Shown: positions 1-15,452, counted from the stretch's first letter. The stretch: 64,000 nucleotides of DNA from Deinococcus radiopugnans ATCC 19172 (GCF_006335125.1 NZ_VDMO01000008.1:124001-188000); one strand, 5' to 3'. Numbers and translations: made by a program. The notes: a model not told the origin generated them from the letters alone.

Positions 1-486
1 TACCCCAGCCTCAACACCTCCTTCGACGAAGCCAGCGGCGAGATCGTGCAGAAGCGCTACTACCACATGGGCATGGCCGTCGCCACCGACGCGGGACTGA
101 CCGTGCCGGTGCTGAAGGACGTGAACCAGAAGAGCATCTTTGAATTGGCGAATGAAGTCGTCGATCTGGCGGGCCGCGCGCAGGCGGGCAAACTGGCCCC
201 GGATGAGCTGGCCGGCAGCACCTTTTCCATTACCAACATCGGCTCCATCGGCGCGCTGTTCTCGTTCCCGATCATCAACGTGCCCGACGCCGCCATTCTG
301 GGCATCCACAGCATCGTCAAGCGGCCCATCGTGGACGAACACGACAACATCGTCGTGGCCCACATGATGTACCTGAGCCTGTCCTTCGATCACCGTCTGG
401 TGGACGGCGCGGAGGCCGCCCGCTTCTGCAAGGAAGTGATCCGCCTGCTGGAAAACCCGGACCGACTGATGCTCGAAGCGATGTAA
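1..486 (+). CDS. 2-oxo acid dehydrogenase E2 component (dihydrolipoyl acyltransferase), C-terminal part
   Basis: The reading frame is open from the first base and ends at TAA 484-486, so only the last ~161 residues are in the window. They match the catalytic (inner-core) domain of lipoate-dependent acyltransferases. The diagnostic HxxxDG motif is present as DHRLVDG near the C-terminus, where His and Asp act in acyl transfer between lipoamide and CoA. The stretch FSITNIGSIGALFSFPIIN is also typical. The lipoyl and E3-binding domains must lie upstream. The substrate (pyruvate, 2-oxoglutarate or branched-chain) cannot be decided from this part. The stop codon is the left copy of a TAA duplication flanking a small mobile element. 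Confidence 0.93.
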   Translation, partial: YPSLNTSFDEASGEIVQKRYYHMGMAVATDAGLTVPVLKDVNQKSIFELANEVVDLAGRAQAGKLAPDELAGSTFSITNIGSIGALFSFPIINVPDAAILGIHSIVKRPIVDEHDNIVVAHMMYLSLSFDHRLVDGAEAARFCKEVIRLLENPDRLMLEAM

Positions 487-642
487 TACGGACTCCGATT
501 GAAAGGTGTTGGAAACACCTGGAAATCCGAGCGGACTTGCAAAGCTGCGAAGCAGAGCGAGAAAGAGAAAAACGTCCCTCCGGACGTGGAATGTAGGAAC
601 CGGGAGAGCGCCGGTTCCTACACGAAACAAACGGAATCCGTA
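487..642 (+). mobile_element. MITE-like element, copy 1 (156 bp), TAA target duplication
   Basis: The ends are TACGGACTCCG and CGGAATCCGTA, an 11-bp terminal inverted repeat with one mismatch. TAA occurs on both sides (484-486, which is the stop codon of the E2 gene, and 643-645). An internal hairpin AGGTGTT/AACACCT (504-510, 514-520) is shared with the copies at 3315 and 56040. A perfect 12-bp stem lies at 592-603/611-622. There is no coding capacity. It resembles the small non-coding repeats known in Deinococcus genomes. A TNA duplication is typical of some IS5-group transposases, which suggests trans-mobilisation (inference). Confidence 0.85.
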
Positions 643-796
643 TAACCCCCCGCTGTGCTGCAACTCCCAAGCTGACCTCAAGATGCGCCCGCGATTCGTC
701 AAGGGCGCATCAGCTTGAAAGATTAAAGTGGAGCATCGGGGAAGTCCGCTGCGGCCTCCCCTTCCACCCCTCTCCAGGAGACTTCGTTACACTGCC

Positions 797-1228
797 ATGA
801 TGACCCGCATTCTGATTCCCTTGCTGTGCCTGACGGCCCTGCCCCCGGCGGCAGCGGCCCTGAAGGTGCAGGTCTGGGACCGGGAATTGCAGACCAAGGT
901 GGGCGACGGTGAAACCAGCGGCAGCAAGCTGGTCATGCAGTTTGTCGGCGACTACGACGGCCCGGTGGTGGTGCTGTTCGCCCAGACCGACGAGGAAAAG
1001 TCGCGCGTGACCTTTCCCGGCCTCAAGAGCAGCTACAACGGCGTGCTCAGCAAGGGGCAGCTGACCCTGCAACTGCCAGCCGCTGGAGCCAGTGCCGCCA
1101 ACACCTCCCTGACCCTGGGCAAATTCCTCTCTCCCTTTAAACTCACCCTCAGCGCCCAGCCTGCCGGACAGGCCCTGAGCCTGCCGGGCCTCAAGACCAC
1201 GGAGTCGGCGGCCAAGGACAGCAAGTAG
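797..1228 (+). CDS. Secreted protein of unknown function
   Basis: The 143-aa product begins [20 protein letters not shown], a clear Sec signal peptide (short basic start, hydrophobic core, AAA near residue 20). The mature part is ~120 residues, rich in small and polar residues, with no cysteine pair or catalytic motif I recognise; it looks like a beta-type domain. ATG 797 or the immediately following ATG 800 may be used, since no well-spaced Shine-Dalgarno separates them. It lies 38 bp before a response regulator gene on the same strand, so it could be cotranscribed with the two-component pair or be sensed by it, but nothing in the sequence proves that. No family is assigned. Confidence 0.75.
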   Translation: MMTRILIPLLCLTALPPAAAALKVQVWDRELQTKVGDGETSGSKLVMQFVGDYDGPVVVLFAQTDEEKSRVTFPGLKSSYNGVLSKGQLTLQLPAAGASAANTSLTLGKFLSPFKLTLSAQPAGQALSLPGLKTTESAAKDSK

Positions 1229-1266
1229 GCCCGTCCCGTCCCCGCCCCACCCCTCAAGGAGAGTGC

Positions 1267-1926
<660 letters not shown>

Positions 1927-1931
1927 GCCGC

Positions 1932-3314
<1,383 letters not shown>

Positions 3315-3387
3315 TACGGAATCCGTTTTTCTCCTCGCGCTGCTCGGATTTCCAGGTGTTTTCAACACCTTTCAATCGGAGTCCGTA
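3315..3387 (-). mobile_element. MITE-like element, copy 2 (73 bp, internally deleted), TGA target duplication
   Basis: Read on the minus strand this is a shortened version of the copy at 487: it starts TACGGACTCCG, keeps the AGGTGTT/AACACCT hairpin, then jumps to the GAAAAACGGATTCCGTA end. TGA flanks it on both sides (3312-3314, the kinase stop codon, and 3388-3390). Because the target was a stop codon and was duplicated, the upstream gene is unaffected. The deletion keeps both termini, as expected for a non-autonomous element that moves with a transposase supplied elsewhere. Confidence 0.84.
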
Positions 3388-3460
3388 TGAGGCCAGAACC
3401 GACTGAGGCAGAGCAGGGTCTGGAAAGGAAGCTGGAAGAGTCGCCGCCTATCCTGAACGC

Positions 3461-4546
3461 GTGACCCGTGCTGCGCCCACCCCCGACACCTCCGAACTGC
3501 TGGCCCTGCTGACCCTGCGCCTGACCCCCAACCTGGGACCGCGCCGAATTGAGGCCCTGCGGCGGCACTTCGGCAGTGCGGGGGCGGCCCTGCGTGCGCC
3601 ACTGACCAGGTTGCGCGACGTGCCGGGGCTGGACGCCAGAAACGTGGCCGGTCTGGGCAACGCCAAGGCGGCAGCGGAAGCTCAGGCCGAGTTGGAAAAG
3701 GCCAGGCGGATGGGCGTGACCCTGCTGGGCCGAGGACTGGACGGTTACCCGGAGGCGCTGGAGGCCCTGGGAGATCCGCCCCCCGTCCTGTGGGTCCTGG
3801 GCGAACTGCCGGAATTGAGCGTGGTGCCGCGCGCCGTGGGCATCGTGGGCACGCGGGCGGCCAGTCCCCACGCGGTCAGCCTGACCCGCAAGATTTCGGG
3901 CGAGCTGGCGCGGGCAGACGTGGTGGTGGTCAGCGGCCTGGCGCGCGGCATCGACACGGCGGCACACGGCGCGGCGGTGGAGGCCGGAGGCCACAGCATC
4001 GGCATTCTGGGCAGCGCGGTGAACGTGATCTACCCGCGTGAGAATGGGGCGCTGGCCGGGCGCCTGACCCTGATCAGCGAGTATCCGCTGGACACCGGCC
4101 CGGCCCAGCACCACTTTCCGACGCGCAACCGCCTGATCGCAGCCCTCTCCGCCGGAACGCTGGTGGTGGAGGGCGAGCGCAAATCGGGCAGCCTGATCAC
4201 CGCCACCCACGCGCTGGAATGCGGGCGCACGGTTTTCGCGGTGCCGGGCCGGGCGGGCGATCCCCGCGCTGCCGGTCCCCACGCCCTGATTCGCGACGGC
4301 GCAGTGCTGACCGAATCCGCCCAGGACGTGCTGGACGAGCTGGGCTGGGGGCAGGCACCCGCTGCCCCCAGCCCGGATCTACCTCCCGAACAGGCCCGTG
4401 CGCTGGCGGCCCTGAATGCCCCTGCCACACTGGACGATCTCCAGGCCACCACAGGGCTGACCCTGCCGGAGTTGCAGACCGCCCTGGTCATGCTGCAACT
4501 GATGGGGCTGGCGGAGGAGGTGGGCGGCCGCTGGGCGCGGCGCTGA
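3461..4546 (+). CDS. dprA: DNA processing protein DprA
   Basis: The 361-aa protein has the DprA/Smf layout: an N-terminal helical (HhH-like) segment, then an extended Rossmann fold with [10 protein letters not shown], the conserved [21 protein letters not shown] and the ISEYP...[10 protein letters not shown] block, and a C-terminal winged-helix-like tail. DprA binds incoming single-stranded DNA and loads RecA during natural transformation, in the cytoplasm. The GTG start is supported by a TATCCT hexamer six bases upstream (3449-3454), the leaderless arrangement seen at many genes here. The VGTR where VGSR is common is a small variation. It stands alone, without other competence genes beside it. 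Confidence 0.95.
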   Translation: MTRAAPTPDTSELLALLTLRLTPNLGPRRIEALRRHFGSAGAALRAPLTRLRDVPGLDARNVAGLGNAKAAAEAQAELEKARRMGVTLLGRGLDGYPEALEALGDPPPVLWVLGELPELSVVPRAVGIVGTRAASPHAVSLTRKISGELARADVVVVSGLARGIDTAAHGAAVEAGGHSIGILGSAVNVIYPRENGALAGRLTLISEYPLDTGPAQHHFPTRNRLIAALSAGTLVVEGERKSGSLITATHALECGRTVFAVPGRAGDPRAAGPHALIRDGAVLTESAQDVLDELGWGQAPAAPSPDLPPEQARALAALNAPATLDDLQATTGLTLPELQTALVMLQLMGLAEEVGGRWARR

Positions 4547-4554
4547 GGACAGCT

Positions 4555-4842
4555 TCACACGTGCGGAGGTCCAAAATCCTTTTCCACGTCCACGCGTGGC
4601 GGCCCCTGGAGCGTTACGCCCTCACGGGCAGGCTCGGCCAGCGTGGAGAGCAGGCTTTGCAGGCCGACGCTCAGCCCACCCCCGAGTCCCGAAACGCCGT
4701 TTGAATGGGGATCGAGGTCCAGCCTCCACCCACCGCCCTGCCACAGCGTCTCCAGCTTCAACTGCTCGCCACGCCCCAGGGCCGCGAGTTCCAGATCGTC
4801 GATGCGGACGCGCACGCCCTGGCGTGTGAAGCGGACTTTCAT
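4555..4842 (-). CDS. Conserved small protein of unknown function
   Basis: The 95-aa product begins MKVRFTRQGVRVRIDDLELA, a beta-strand-rich start without signal peptide or membrane segment. The start at 4842 is preferred because CAGAAT lies seven bases upstream on the minus strand, a -10-like hexamer for a leaderless transcript; a longer frame upstream would run into the promoter of the divergent epimerase gene. It converges on dprA with an 8-bp gap. The N-terminal pattern recalls small domains of unknown function of the DUF7009 type, but I cannot confirm this from sequence alone. No catalytic residues are evident. Confidence 0.65.
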   Translation of the reverse strand: MKVRFTRQGVRVRIDDLELAALGRGEQLKLETLWQGGGWRLDLDPHSNGVSGLGGGLSVGLQSLLSTLAEPAREGVTLQGPPRVDVEKDFGPPHV

Positions 4843-4874
4843 GCGCTCTATTCTGGCCGCTCTATCGTGAAGGC

Positions 4875-5837
4875 ATGAACATCCTGATTCTGGGCGGCAC
4901 ACAGTTCGTGGGGCGGCACATCGTGGAGGCCTTCGTGGACTCCGGCCACGCGGTTACGGTCCTGACGCGCGGCAAGTCGAAGGACGAGTTGCCCGAAGCC
5001 GTCGAGCGCCTGCAGGGGGACCGTAACGAGGGCAAGGCGGGTCTGAGGGCCCTGACCGGCCGGGAGTGGGACGCCTGCGTGGATGTCAGCGGCTACACGC
5101 CCCGGCAGGTGCGCGCCAGCGCGGAGGAGCTGCGGGGCCACGTGGGGCGCTACGTTTTCGTCAGCACCGTGAGCGTCTACGCCGAGCCGGAACGCCACCC
5201 CGTGCGCGAGGACGATCCGCTCTCGCCGCCCGCCGCCGAGGACGTGACCGAGGTTTCGGGGCAGACCTACGGCCCCCTGAAAGTCACTTGCGAGAACATC
5301 GTCCGCGAGCTCTACGGCGATCACTGCACAGTCCTGCGTCCGCAGATCGTGGCCGGGCCGTTCGATCACACCGCGCGCTACCCGTACTGGGTGGACCGCG
5401 CCGCGCGGGGCGGGCAGGTCCTGGCCCCCGGCGACGGCTCGGACTTCCTGCAGGTGATCGACGCCCGCGATCTGGCACGCTTCACAGTCAAAGTCGTTGA
5501 GGACGGCATCGATGGCGTCTTCAATCTGGCCGGGCCGAGAATCGGCTGGGCCGACTTCATGACGGTGCTGGGCGTCTCCGAACCCGTCTGGGTGGACGCG
5601 AAGACGCTGGAGACGAACGGTCTGGGCTTCAAGGAACTGCCCGTCTACATCCCCGCTGGGGGCGAGCAGAGCGGCCTGATGGACGTGGACAACGCGCGAG
5701 CCGTCGCGGCCGGTCTGACCCTGAGCGATCCGGCGGTGACGACGCGGGAGACGCGCGAATGGAGCAGGAATGCGGACCTCAACTACGCCCTGACCCCCGA
5801 GCGTGAGCGCGAAATTCTGGCATCGCTGGGCGGCTGA
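4875..5837 (+). CDS. NAD(P)-dependent epimerase/dehydratase family protein
   Basis: The 320-aa short-chain dehydrogenase of the extended type opens with MNILILGGTQFVGRHIVEAF, giving the GxxGxxG dinucleotide-binding motif. The catalytic tyrosine and lysine are in TYGPLKVTCE (YxxxK) around residue 137, preceded by the FVSTVSVY strand carrying the active-site Ser/Thr. Family members isomerise or dehydrate nucleotide sugars or reduce related substrates; the substrate here is not predictable. A TATCGT hexamer six bases before the ATG (4863-4868) fits a leaderless transcript, divergent from the small gene at 4555. It ends just upstream of dnaA but is separated by a promoter-sized gap. Confidence 0.88.
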   Translation: MNILILGGTQFVGRHIVEAFVDSGHAVTVLTRGKSKDELPEAVERLQGDRNEGKAGLRALTGREWDACVDVSGYTPRQVRASAEELRGHVGRYVFVSTVSVYAEPERHPVREDDPLSPPAAEDVTEVSGQTYGPLKVTCENIVRELYGDHCTVLRPQIVAGPFDHTARYPYWVDRAARGGQVLAPGDGSDFLQVIDARDLARFTVKVVEDGIDGVFNLAGPRIGWADFMTVLGVSEPVWVDAKTLETNGLGFKELPVYIPAGGEQSGLMDVDNARAVAAGLTLSDPAVTTRETREWSRNADLNYALTPEREREILASLGG

Positions 5838-5922
5838 AGCTCCCGCAATCCGGGTCAGAAGGCGGGCAGGGTGGGTGGTATGCTGACCCGCGCTACGCAG
5901 TACGTAAGGGAGGTGCGCGCCT

Positions 5923-7308
<1,386 letters not shown>

Positions 7309-7384
7309 TCTCTGCAGAGTATTCTCCTCCCAGTTAAATAAGTTCCAAAACCCGTTCCAAAACGGTGTGCAGAGTTTCACAAGC

Positions 7385-7591
7385 TGTGGATAACCCTGTG
7401 GATAACCTGTGGATAACCCTGTTTTTTCTGTGGATAACTTTGTGGATAACTCGCCCCTTTCCCACCCCTGTGGATAACCCCCCTTTTTATCCACAGGTTA
7501 TCCACAGGCAAGTGCCACTTATCCACAATTTTGTCCACAGGTCAAACCTGCGCCCAGCGCTGGCGCAAGCCACTTTTCCACAGTTTCCACA
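7385..7591. other. oriC: DnaA-box array
   Basis: Nine perfect 9-mers lie between dnaA and dnaN. Six read TGTGGATAA (starts 7385, 7397, 7408, 7429, 7441, 7469) and three are inverted, TTATCCACA (7487, 7498, 7519). One-mismatch versions follow at 7531 (TTGTCCACA) and 7574 (TTTTCCACA), then a weaker one at 7583 (GTTTCCACA). The switch of orientation is sharp, near 7480. Position and density mark this as the DnaA-binding core of the chromosomal origin. The last box at 7583 abuts the DnaA-trio element. Confidence 0.95.
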
Positions 7592-7640
7592 GGCCCTATT
7601 ACTACTACTACTATCTTTTATAGTTAATAAAGACAGGTAA
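7592..7640 (+). other. oriC basal unwinding region: GC step, DnaA-trios and AT-rich segment
   Basis: Directly after the last DnaA box comes a GC step (GGCC, 7592-7595), then six triplets CTATTACTACTACTACTA (7596-7613), equal to TAG/TAA trios on the other strand, then an AT-rich run (TCTTTTATAGTTAATAAAG). This box-GC-trio-AT order is the basal unwinding system described in Bacillus subtilis, where DnaA extends along the trios to open the duplex. The duplex should open towards dnaN. Confidence 0.85.
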
Positions 7641-7755
7641 GAGATAGGGGTTGGAAGGCAAGCCAGAAATCTTAGACCAAGCCCAAAAAGTGAGACGTTG
7701 AAATGAGACGAAATCCGAAGTTGGAATCCGGCAAAGCCACCCGAAAGGATCAGGC

Positions 7756-8844
<1,089 letters not shown>

Positions 8845-8935
8845 AGGGCCAACCAGGGGCGGCACGGGGCATGCGGGGATGACCTCCCTGCTCCTAATTC
8901 AGTTCCGCAGAAACATTACTCAGTTTTCAGCAAAG

Positions 8936-8977
8936 TTATCCACAGCTATTCCGCCTGTGGATAACTTTTGTGGATAA
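8936..8977. other. Second DnaA-box cluster (dnaN-eno intergenic)
   Basis: Three perfect DnaA boxes sit within 42 bp: TTATCCACA at 8936 and TGTGGATAA at 8956 and 8969. No DnaA-trio or AT-rich run follows, so this is unlikely to be a second unwinding site. It may extend the origin, hold DnaA in reserve, or regulate dnaN/eno. The rest of the 278-bp gap holds the eno promoter region. Confidence 0.85.
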
Positions 8978-9038
8978 CTTTCGTCTCAGCCGTGTTTTTT
9001 GATCTCTCTTCGCCACGGTTAGACCGCCGGCACCACCA

Positions 9039-9066
9039 CCGGACACGCGGCGCTTATAGTGTCCGG
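9039..9066 (+). promoter_or_regulatory. Probable eno promoter with overlapping inverted repeat
   Basis: TATAGT at 9055-9060 resembles a -10 hexamer upstream of eno. It is embedded in a perfect inverted repeat, CCGGACAC (9039-9046) and GTGTCCGG (9059-9066) with a 12-bp spacer. The dyad could be an operator or simply form a hairpin. No good -35 is visible. Confidence 0.5.
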
Positions 9067-9104
9067 GATACACCTACTCGCTGGCCCGGCGCCGGAAGGG
9101 GTGA

Positions 9105-10391
<1,287 letters not shown>

Positions 10392-10403
10392 CGGGAAAAC
10401 ACA

Positions 10404-10455
10404 GGCGGCGGACGCTGGAAGACCGAGGAACATTCCAGCCTTCGCCGCCTCTTCA
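10404..10455 (+). terminator. Hairpin after eno
   Basis: A two-part stem, GGCGGCG/CGCCGCC (10404-10410, 10443-10449) enclosing GCTGGAA/TTCCAGC (10414-10420, 10433-10439), follows 12 bp after the enolase stop. The trailing tract is only TCTTC, so termination may be partial. Confidence 0.55.
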
Positions 10456-10519
10456 GATGCAGCTGGAATCACTTCCAAGTACACTGGTCTTTTGAGCTCC
10501 ATCGCAAACGAGGCATGCC

Positions 10520-11968
10520 ATGAAACATTTTGATCGAGCCACCAAAATTGTCGCCACCGTCGGACCGGCCAGCCGTAGCCCCGAGGTGCTGGGCCGCATG
10601 ATGGACGCGGGCCTGAACGTCGTCCGCATGAACTTCAGCCACGGCGATCCCGAAGACCACCGCCAGACCTACACCATGGTCCGTGAACTGGCCGCCCAGA
10701 AGGGCCTCACGATAGGCATCCTGCAGGATTTGCAAGGCCCCAAGATTCGTGTCGGGCGCTTTGCTGAGGGGTCCGTGACGCTGGCGGCGGGCGATCACTT
10801 CACCATCACGATGGATGATGTGGAGGGCGACGCCACCCGCGTGTCCACCACCTACAAGGACCTGATCCGCGACGTGCATCCCGGGATGGCGCTGCTGCTC
10901 GACGACGGCAACATGGCCCTGCGTGTCGAGGGCGTGCGCGGCAACGACATCCTGACCAGCGTGGTGATCGGCGGCGTCCTGAAGAACAACAAGGGCATCA
11001 ACGTGCCCGAAGCCGACCTTAGCGTGCCCGCCCTGTCCGACAAGGACGTGTCCGACATGGAGTTCGGCGCGGAGCTGGGCGTGGACTGGGTGGCCCTGAG
11101 CTTCGTGCGCTCGCGCGACGATCTGCTGCTGGCCCGGCACTACCTGTCGCGCTTCGGTTCACGCGCCAAGCTGATGGCCAAGATCGAAAAGCCGCAGGCG
11201 GTCGACCGCTTCGAGGACATCCTCAAGGAGGTGGACGGCATCATGGTGGCGCGCGGCGATTTGGGGGTAGAGATGCGCGCCGAACAGGTGCCGACCATCC
11301 AGAAACGGCTGATCCGCCTGTGCCGCGAGGCGGGCAAGCCGGTGATCACCGCCACGCAGATGCTCGAAAGCATGATCAGCCTGCCGCGCCCGACCCGCGC
11401 CGAGGCCAGCGACGTGGCCAACGCCATCTACGACGGCACCGACGCCGTGATGCTGTCGGCAGAGTCGGCGGCGGGGCTGTATCCCGTCGAGGCCGTCGAG
11501 ATGATGGACCGCATCGCCCGCGAGGCCGAGTCCAGCGAGCACTACAGCATGCTCCAGCGCCAGCTGGTGATCGACACCACCCTGGCCCAGGATTCGATTG
11601 CCTACGCGGCCTGCAACATCGGCGCCAAGCTGGGCGGGTCCGCCATCGTGGCCTTCACCAGCACCGGTGGCGCGGCCCTGCGGATCGCCAAGAACCGCCC
11701 CCCGCTGGCGATTCTGGCCCTGACCCCCAACGAGACCACCCGCAACCAGTTGGCGCTGAGCTGGGGCGTCGTGCCGATCCTGAGCGAAGATCCGCGCAAC
11801 ACCGACGACATGGTGCGGATCGCCAATCGGGAACTGAAGAAGAGCGGGCTGGCCGATGTGGGTGACCGGTACGTCATCACCGCCGGCGTGCCGTTTGGCG
11901 TCCAGGGCACCACCAACATGCTGCGCGTGGAAGCCCTGCGCGAGGCGGACGTGATTTCCCAATTTTGA
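10520..11968 (+). CDS. pyk: Pyruvate kinase
   Basis: The 482-aa protein converts phosphoenolpyruvate plus ADP to pyruvate plus ATP. It opens with TKIVATVGPASRS and RMNFSHGDPEDH, carries the substrate/metal block KIEKPQAVDRFEDI...MVARGDLGVE (family signature with the catalytic lysine), then ITATQMLESMI and the C-terminal regulatory domain. A TACACT hexamer at about 10479-10484 could be its -10. Length is typical of bacterial type I enzymes without a C-terminal extension. It lies next to eno, the preceding glycolytic step. Confidence 0.97.
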   Translation: MKHFDRATKIVATVGPASRSPEVLGRMMDAGLNVVRMNFSHGDPEDHRQTYTMVRELAAQKGLTIGILQDLQGPKIRVGRFAEGSVTLAAGDHFTITMDDVEGDATRVSTTYKDLIRDVHPGMALLLDDGNMALRVEGVRGNDILTSVVIGGVLKNNKGINVPEADLSVPALSDKDVSDMEFGAELGVDWVALSFVRSRDDLLLARHYLSRFGSRAKLMAKIEKPQAVDRFEDILKEVDGIMVARGDLGVEMRAEQVPTIQKRLIRLCREAGKPVITATQMLESMISLPRPTRAEASDVANAIYDGTDAVMLSAESAAGLYPVEAVEMMDRIAREAESSEHYSMLQRQLVIDTTLAQDSIAYAACNIGAKLGGSAIVAFTSTGGAALRIAKNRPPLAILALTPNETTRNQLALSWGVVPILSEDPRNTDDMVRIANRELKKSGLADVGDRYVITAGVPFGVQGTTNMLRVEALREADVISQF

Positions 11969-12028
11969 CCTGAAGCTTAAAGCCCTGACTTGCCCTGACC
12001 ACGAACAGTCATCGGCAGGTCAGATTTT

Positions 12029-12153
12029 TTATCCACAGGCACGGGCTTTGTCCACATGCCCCCTGTGGATAACTCCTGAACAGAGGAGATAGTTTTATCT
12101 GTGCTACACGGCATCCCCGGAACAAAAAGTTATCCACACCGCCCTGTGCATAA
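12029..12153. other. Third DnaA-box cluster (pyk-tyrS intergenic)
   Basis: Between the 3' ends of pyk and tyrS lie three perfect DnaA boxes (TTATCCACA at 12029 and 12130, TGTGGATAA at 12064) and two one-mismatch boxes (TTGTCCACA 12048, TGTGCATAA 12145). The location, between convergent genes and 4.5 kb from oriC, argues against a promoter function. It could titrate DnaA in the manner of datA (inference). Confidence 0.8.
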
Positions 12154-12224
12154 CTTTCTATTCCGTGCCCTCTCGCCCTGGCGCGCAGGCGGCCCGTGAA
12201 GGTAGCGTAAAGATGTGGACCGGG

Positions 12225-13559
<1,335 letters not shown>

Positions 13560-13643
13560 CTAAGACTGACCTCCTACCGCAGGCGGCAGGGGGGATACGC
13601 ACGTCGGGTCAGACGCCTCATGCCCCGCAGTGTAGCGGATAGC

Positions 13644-14228
13644 ATGGCGGGCGTGAAGACCATTCAAGAGTTGCGCGCCACCTTTCCCCGCCCCGGACGG
13701 GTGGACTGGCTGGGCCTGCGCCCGGCCCGCCGCGTGACCCCGGTGCGCGTGTCCGAGGTGGAGGCGCACCCGCTCGTCGGCCTGCTCGGGGATCATGGCA
13801 AGACCGCCCCGGCCCGCCTGACCGCGCTGTCCGGCGAGTTGGAAGCAGCGCCCAGACCGTCCAACCCGGCCATTCCCGGCGGCCCCGGACGGCGGCAGGT
13901 CACACTGATTCAGGCCGAACACCTGCCAGTGATCGCTGCGCTGGCCGGGCTGGAAGCGGTCACGCCGGAGCTGCTGCGCCGCAACATCGTGGTCAGCGGT
14001 GTCGCGCTGCTGGCCCTCAAGGACGCCCGCTTTCGGATCGGCGAGGTGGTGCTGGAGGGCACGGGCGAATGTCACCCGTGTTCGCGCATGGAAGAGAATC
14101 TGGGTGAGGGCGGGTACAACGCGGTGCGCGGCCACGGCGGCCTGACCGCGCGGGTGATCGTGGGGGGCGTGATTCACGAGGGCGACGCGGTGACGCCGCT
14201 GCCGCCCGAGGGCGAGCCGCAGGGCTGA
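13644..14228 (+). CDS. MOSC domain protein
   Basis: The 194-aa protein carries the MOSC fold found at the end of molybdenum-cofactor sulfurases and in YiiM-like proteins. Visible marks are VTLIQAEHLPVIAAL, LLRRNIVVSGVALLAL, a segment with the conserved cysteine in GTGECHPCSRMEE, and NAVRGHGGLTARVIVGG. It likely transfers sulfur or handles a metal-sulfur centre, but the substrate is unknown. ATG 13644 is chosen because the family's N-terminal part begins shortly after and no ribosome site favours an upstream start. Its stop overlaps the next start (TGATG), so translation is coupled to the YqhA-like gene. Confidence 0.87.
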   Translation: MAGVKTIQELRATFPRPGRVDWLGLRPARRVTPVRVSEVEAHPLVGLLGDHGKTAPARLTALSGELEAAPRPSNPAIPGGPGRRQVTLIQAEHLPVIAALAGLEAVTPELLRRNIVVSGVALLALKDARFRIGEVVLEGTGECHPCSRMEENLGEGGYNAVRGHGGLTARVIVGGVIHEGDAVTPLPPEGEPQG

Positions 14229-14782
14229 TGGCGCGCAAACCGGCGAATCCGGCCTCGCGCACGCTGGCCCGCGCCTTCGGCTTCACGCGTCTGATCGTGG
14301 CCCTGGGCGTGTTCAGCGCGCTGGCCTTCAGCCTGGCGCTGTTCGTCGCCGCGATCGTGCAGGCGTACCACACCATCGGCGACGCCTTTCGCCACCTGGG
14401 CGAGCCGGAGACCACCAAGCACCTGCTGGTGGCCGCCGTGGAGCAGGCCGACACGCTGCTGGTGGGCGTGGCCCTGCTGATCATCGCGCTGGGCCTGCAA
14501 GGGCTGTTCGTGGGGAGGCTCCAGAACGTCCCGGAGTGGTTGCAGGTGGCCTCCTTCGATGACCTGAAGCAGAAGCTGCTGGGCGTGGTGGTCACGGCGC
14601 TGGCGGTCAATTTCTTCGCGGTGGCGCTGGAGTGGACAGGAGGCTCGGACATTCTGGTGTACGGCGCGGCCATTGCCGCCGTGATCCTGGCGGTGGGTGT
14701 GTACAGCTCGGTGTTGAGCCGTCTGCATGGGCCTGTCGCCCCCACGGAGCCGGAGACGATGGAGGCCCATGCCCACCCTTGA
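14228..14782 (+). CDS. YqhA (UPF0114) family membrane protein
   Basis: The 184-aa protein has hydrophobic segments at about residues 20-45, 75-95, 118-136 and 142-162, consistent with four transmembrane helices. The spacing, the LLxGVALLIIALGLQGLFVG segment and the ...NVPEWLQVASFDDLKQKL link resemble UPF0114/YqhA proteins, whose function is poorly known. It starts inside the stop of the MOSC gene and its own end is overlapped by 14 bp by the TrmK-like gene, so the three form one translationally linked operon. A charged C-terminal tail with His residues ends the protein. Confidence 0.82.
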   Translation: MARKPANPASRTLARAFGFTRLIVALGVFSALAFSLALFVAAIVQAYHTIGDAFRHLGEPETTKHLLVAAVEQADTLLVGVALLIIALGLQGLFVGRLQNVPEWLQVASFDDLKQKLLGVVVTALAVNFFAVALEWTGGSDILVYGAAIAAVILAVGVYSSVLSRLHGPVAPTEPETMEAHAHP

Positions 14783-15452
14783 CGCCCGCCTGGAAGCCGT
14801 TCTGGAGCTGATTCGGGCCGAAGCCCACGCCGACATCGGCAGTGACCATGCCCGGCTGCCGGTGCGCCTGATCCGTGGGGGACGCGTGCAGAGGTGCATC
14901 GCCGTGGAACTGAACCCTGGCCCGCTGGCGCAGGCGCGGCGCAGCGTGGCACGTTCCAGCCTGGAAGCCCGGATCGAGGTCAGGGAGGGCGACGGCTTCG
15001 CGCCCATCCTGCCTGGCGAGGTGGACAGCGCCAGCGTATGCGGCATGGGCGCGCACACCATCCGGGGCATTCTGCGACGGGCAGGGGAAAGTCTGCCCCC
15101 GTCCCTGGTGCTGCAACCCAATGACTCGGCCCTGCTGCTGCGTCTGTGGGCGCATGAGGCGGGCTACCACGTCCGCGCCGAACGTCTGATCGCCGGGTAC
15201 TGGCCCTACACGGTGCTGCGGCTGGAGCGGGCCAGCGGTGCAGACCCAGTCTACGAGGGCGTGCCGCTCGACGCCGCCCTGAAGTACGGGCCATTGCTGC
15301 TGAGGCTGGGCGGAGACGTGTTGTACCGTCAGGTCTGGGACGACGCCGTGCGCCTGAGCAAGGTGGCCGCGCCGGGACGGGCCTCCTGGGCGGAATTGGA
15401 GACGGCCAGGACGGCTCTGAGCGTGCTGGATGGCGGAGTAATACGAAATTAA
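14769..15452 (+). CDS. tRNA (adenine-N1)-methyltransferase, TrmK-like
   Basis: The 227-aa product matches the TrmK/YqfN family, which methylates N1 of A22 in tRNA with S-adenosylmethionine. The Rossmann-type N-terminus has HADIGSDHARLPV (SAM motif I), AVELNPGPLAQAR (motif II) and a SVCGMGAHTIRGIL stretch equivalent to the family's GMGG motif; LQPNDSALLLRLW follows. GGAGG five bases before ATG 14769 fixes the start, inside the YqhA-like gene. A small mobile element is inserted at TAA 15439-15441, so the last residues (from about VIRN) and the current stop codon come from the element. The original C-terminus was different. Confidence 0.88.
   Translation: MPTLDARLEAVLELIRAEAHADIGSDHARLPVRLIRGGRVQRCIAVELNPGPLAQARRSVARSSLEARIEVREGDGFAPILPGEVDSASVCGMGAHTIRGILRRAGESLPPSLVLQPNDSALLLRLWAHEAGYHVRAERLIAGYWPYTVLRLERASGADPVYEGVPLDAALKYGPLLLRLGGDVLYRQVWDDAVRLSKVAAPGRASWAELETARTALSVLDGGVIRN

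Noticed and set aside
7385..7591. Repeat array that might suggest a CRISPR
   Set aside because: The repeats are 9-bp DnaA boxes at irregular spacing and in both orientations, next to dnaA.
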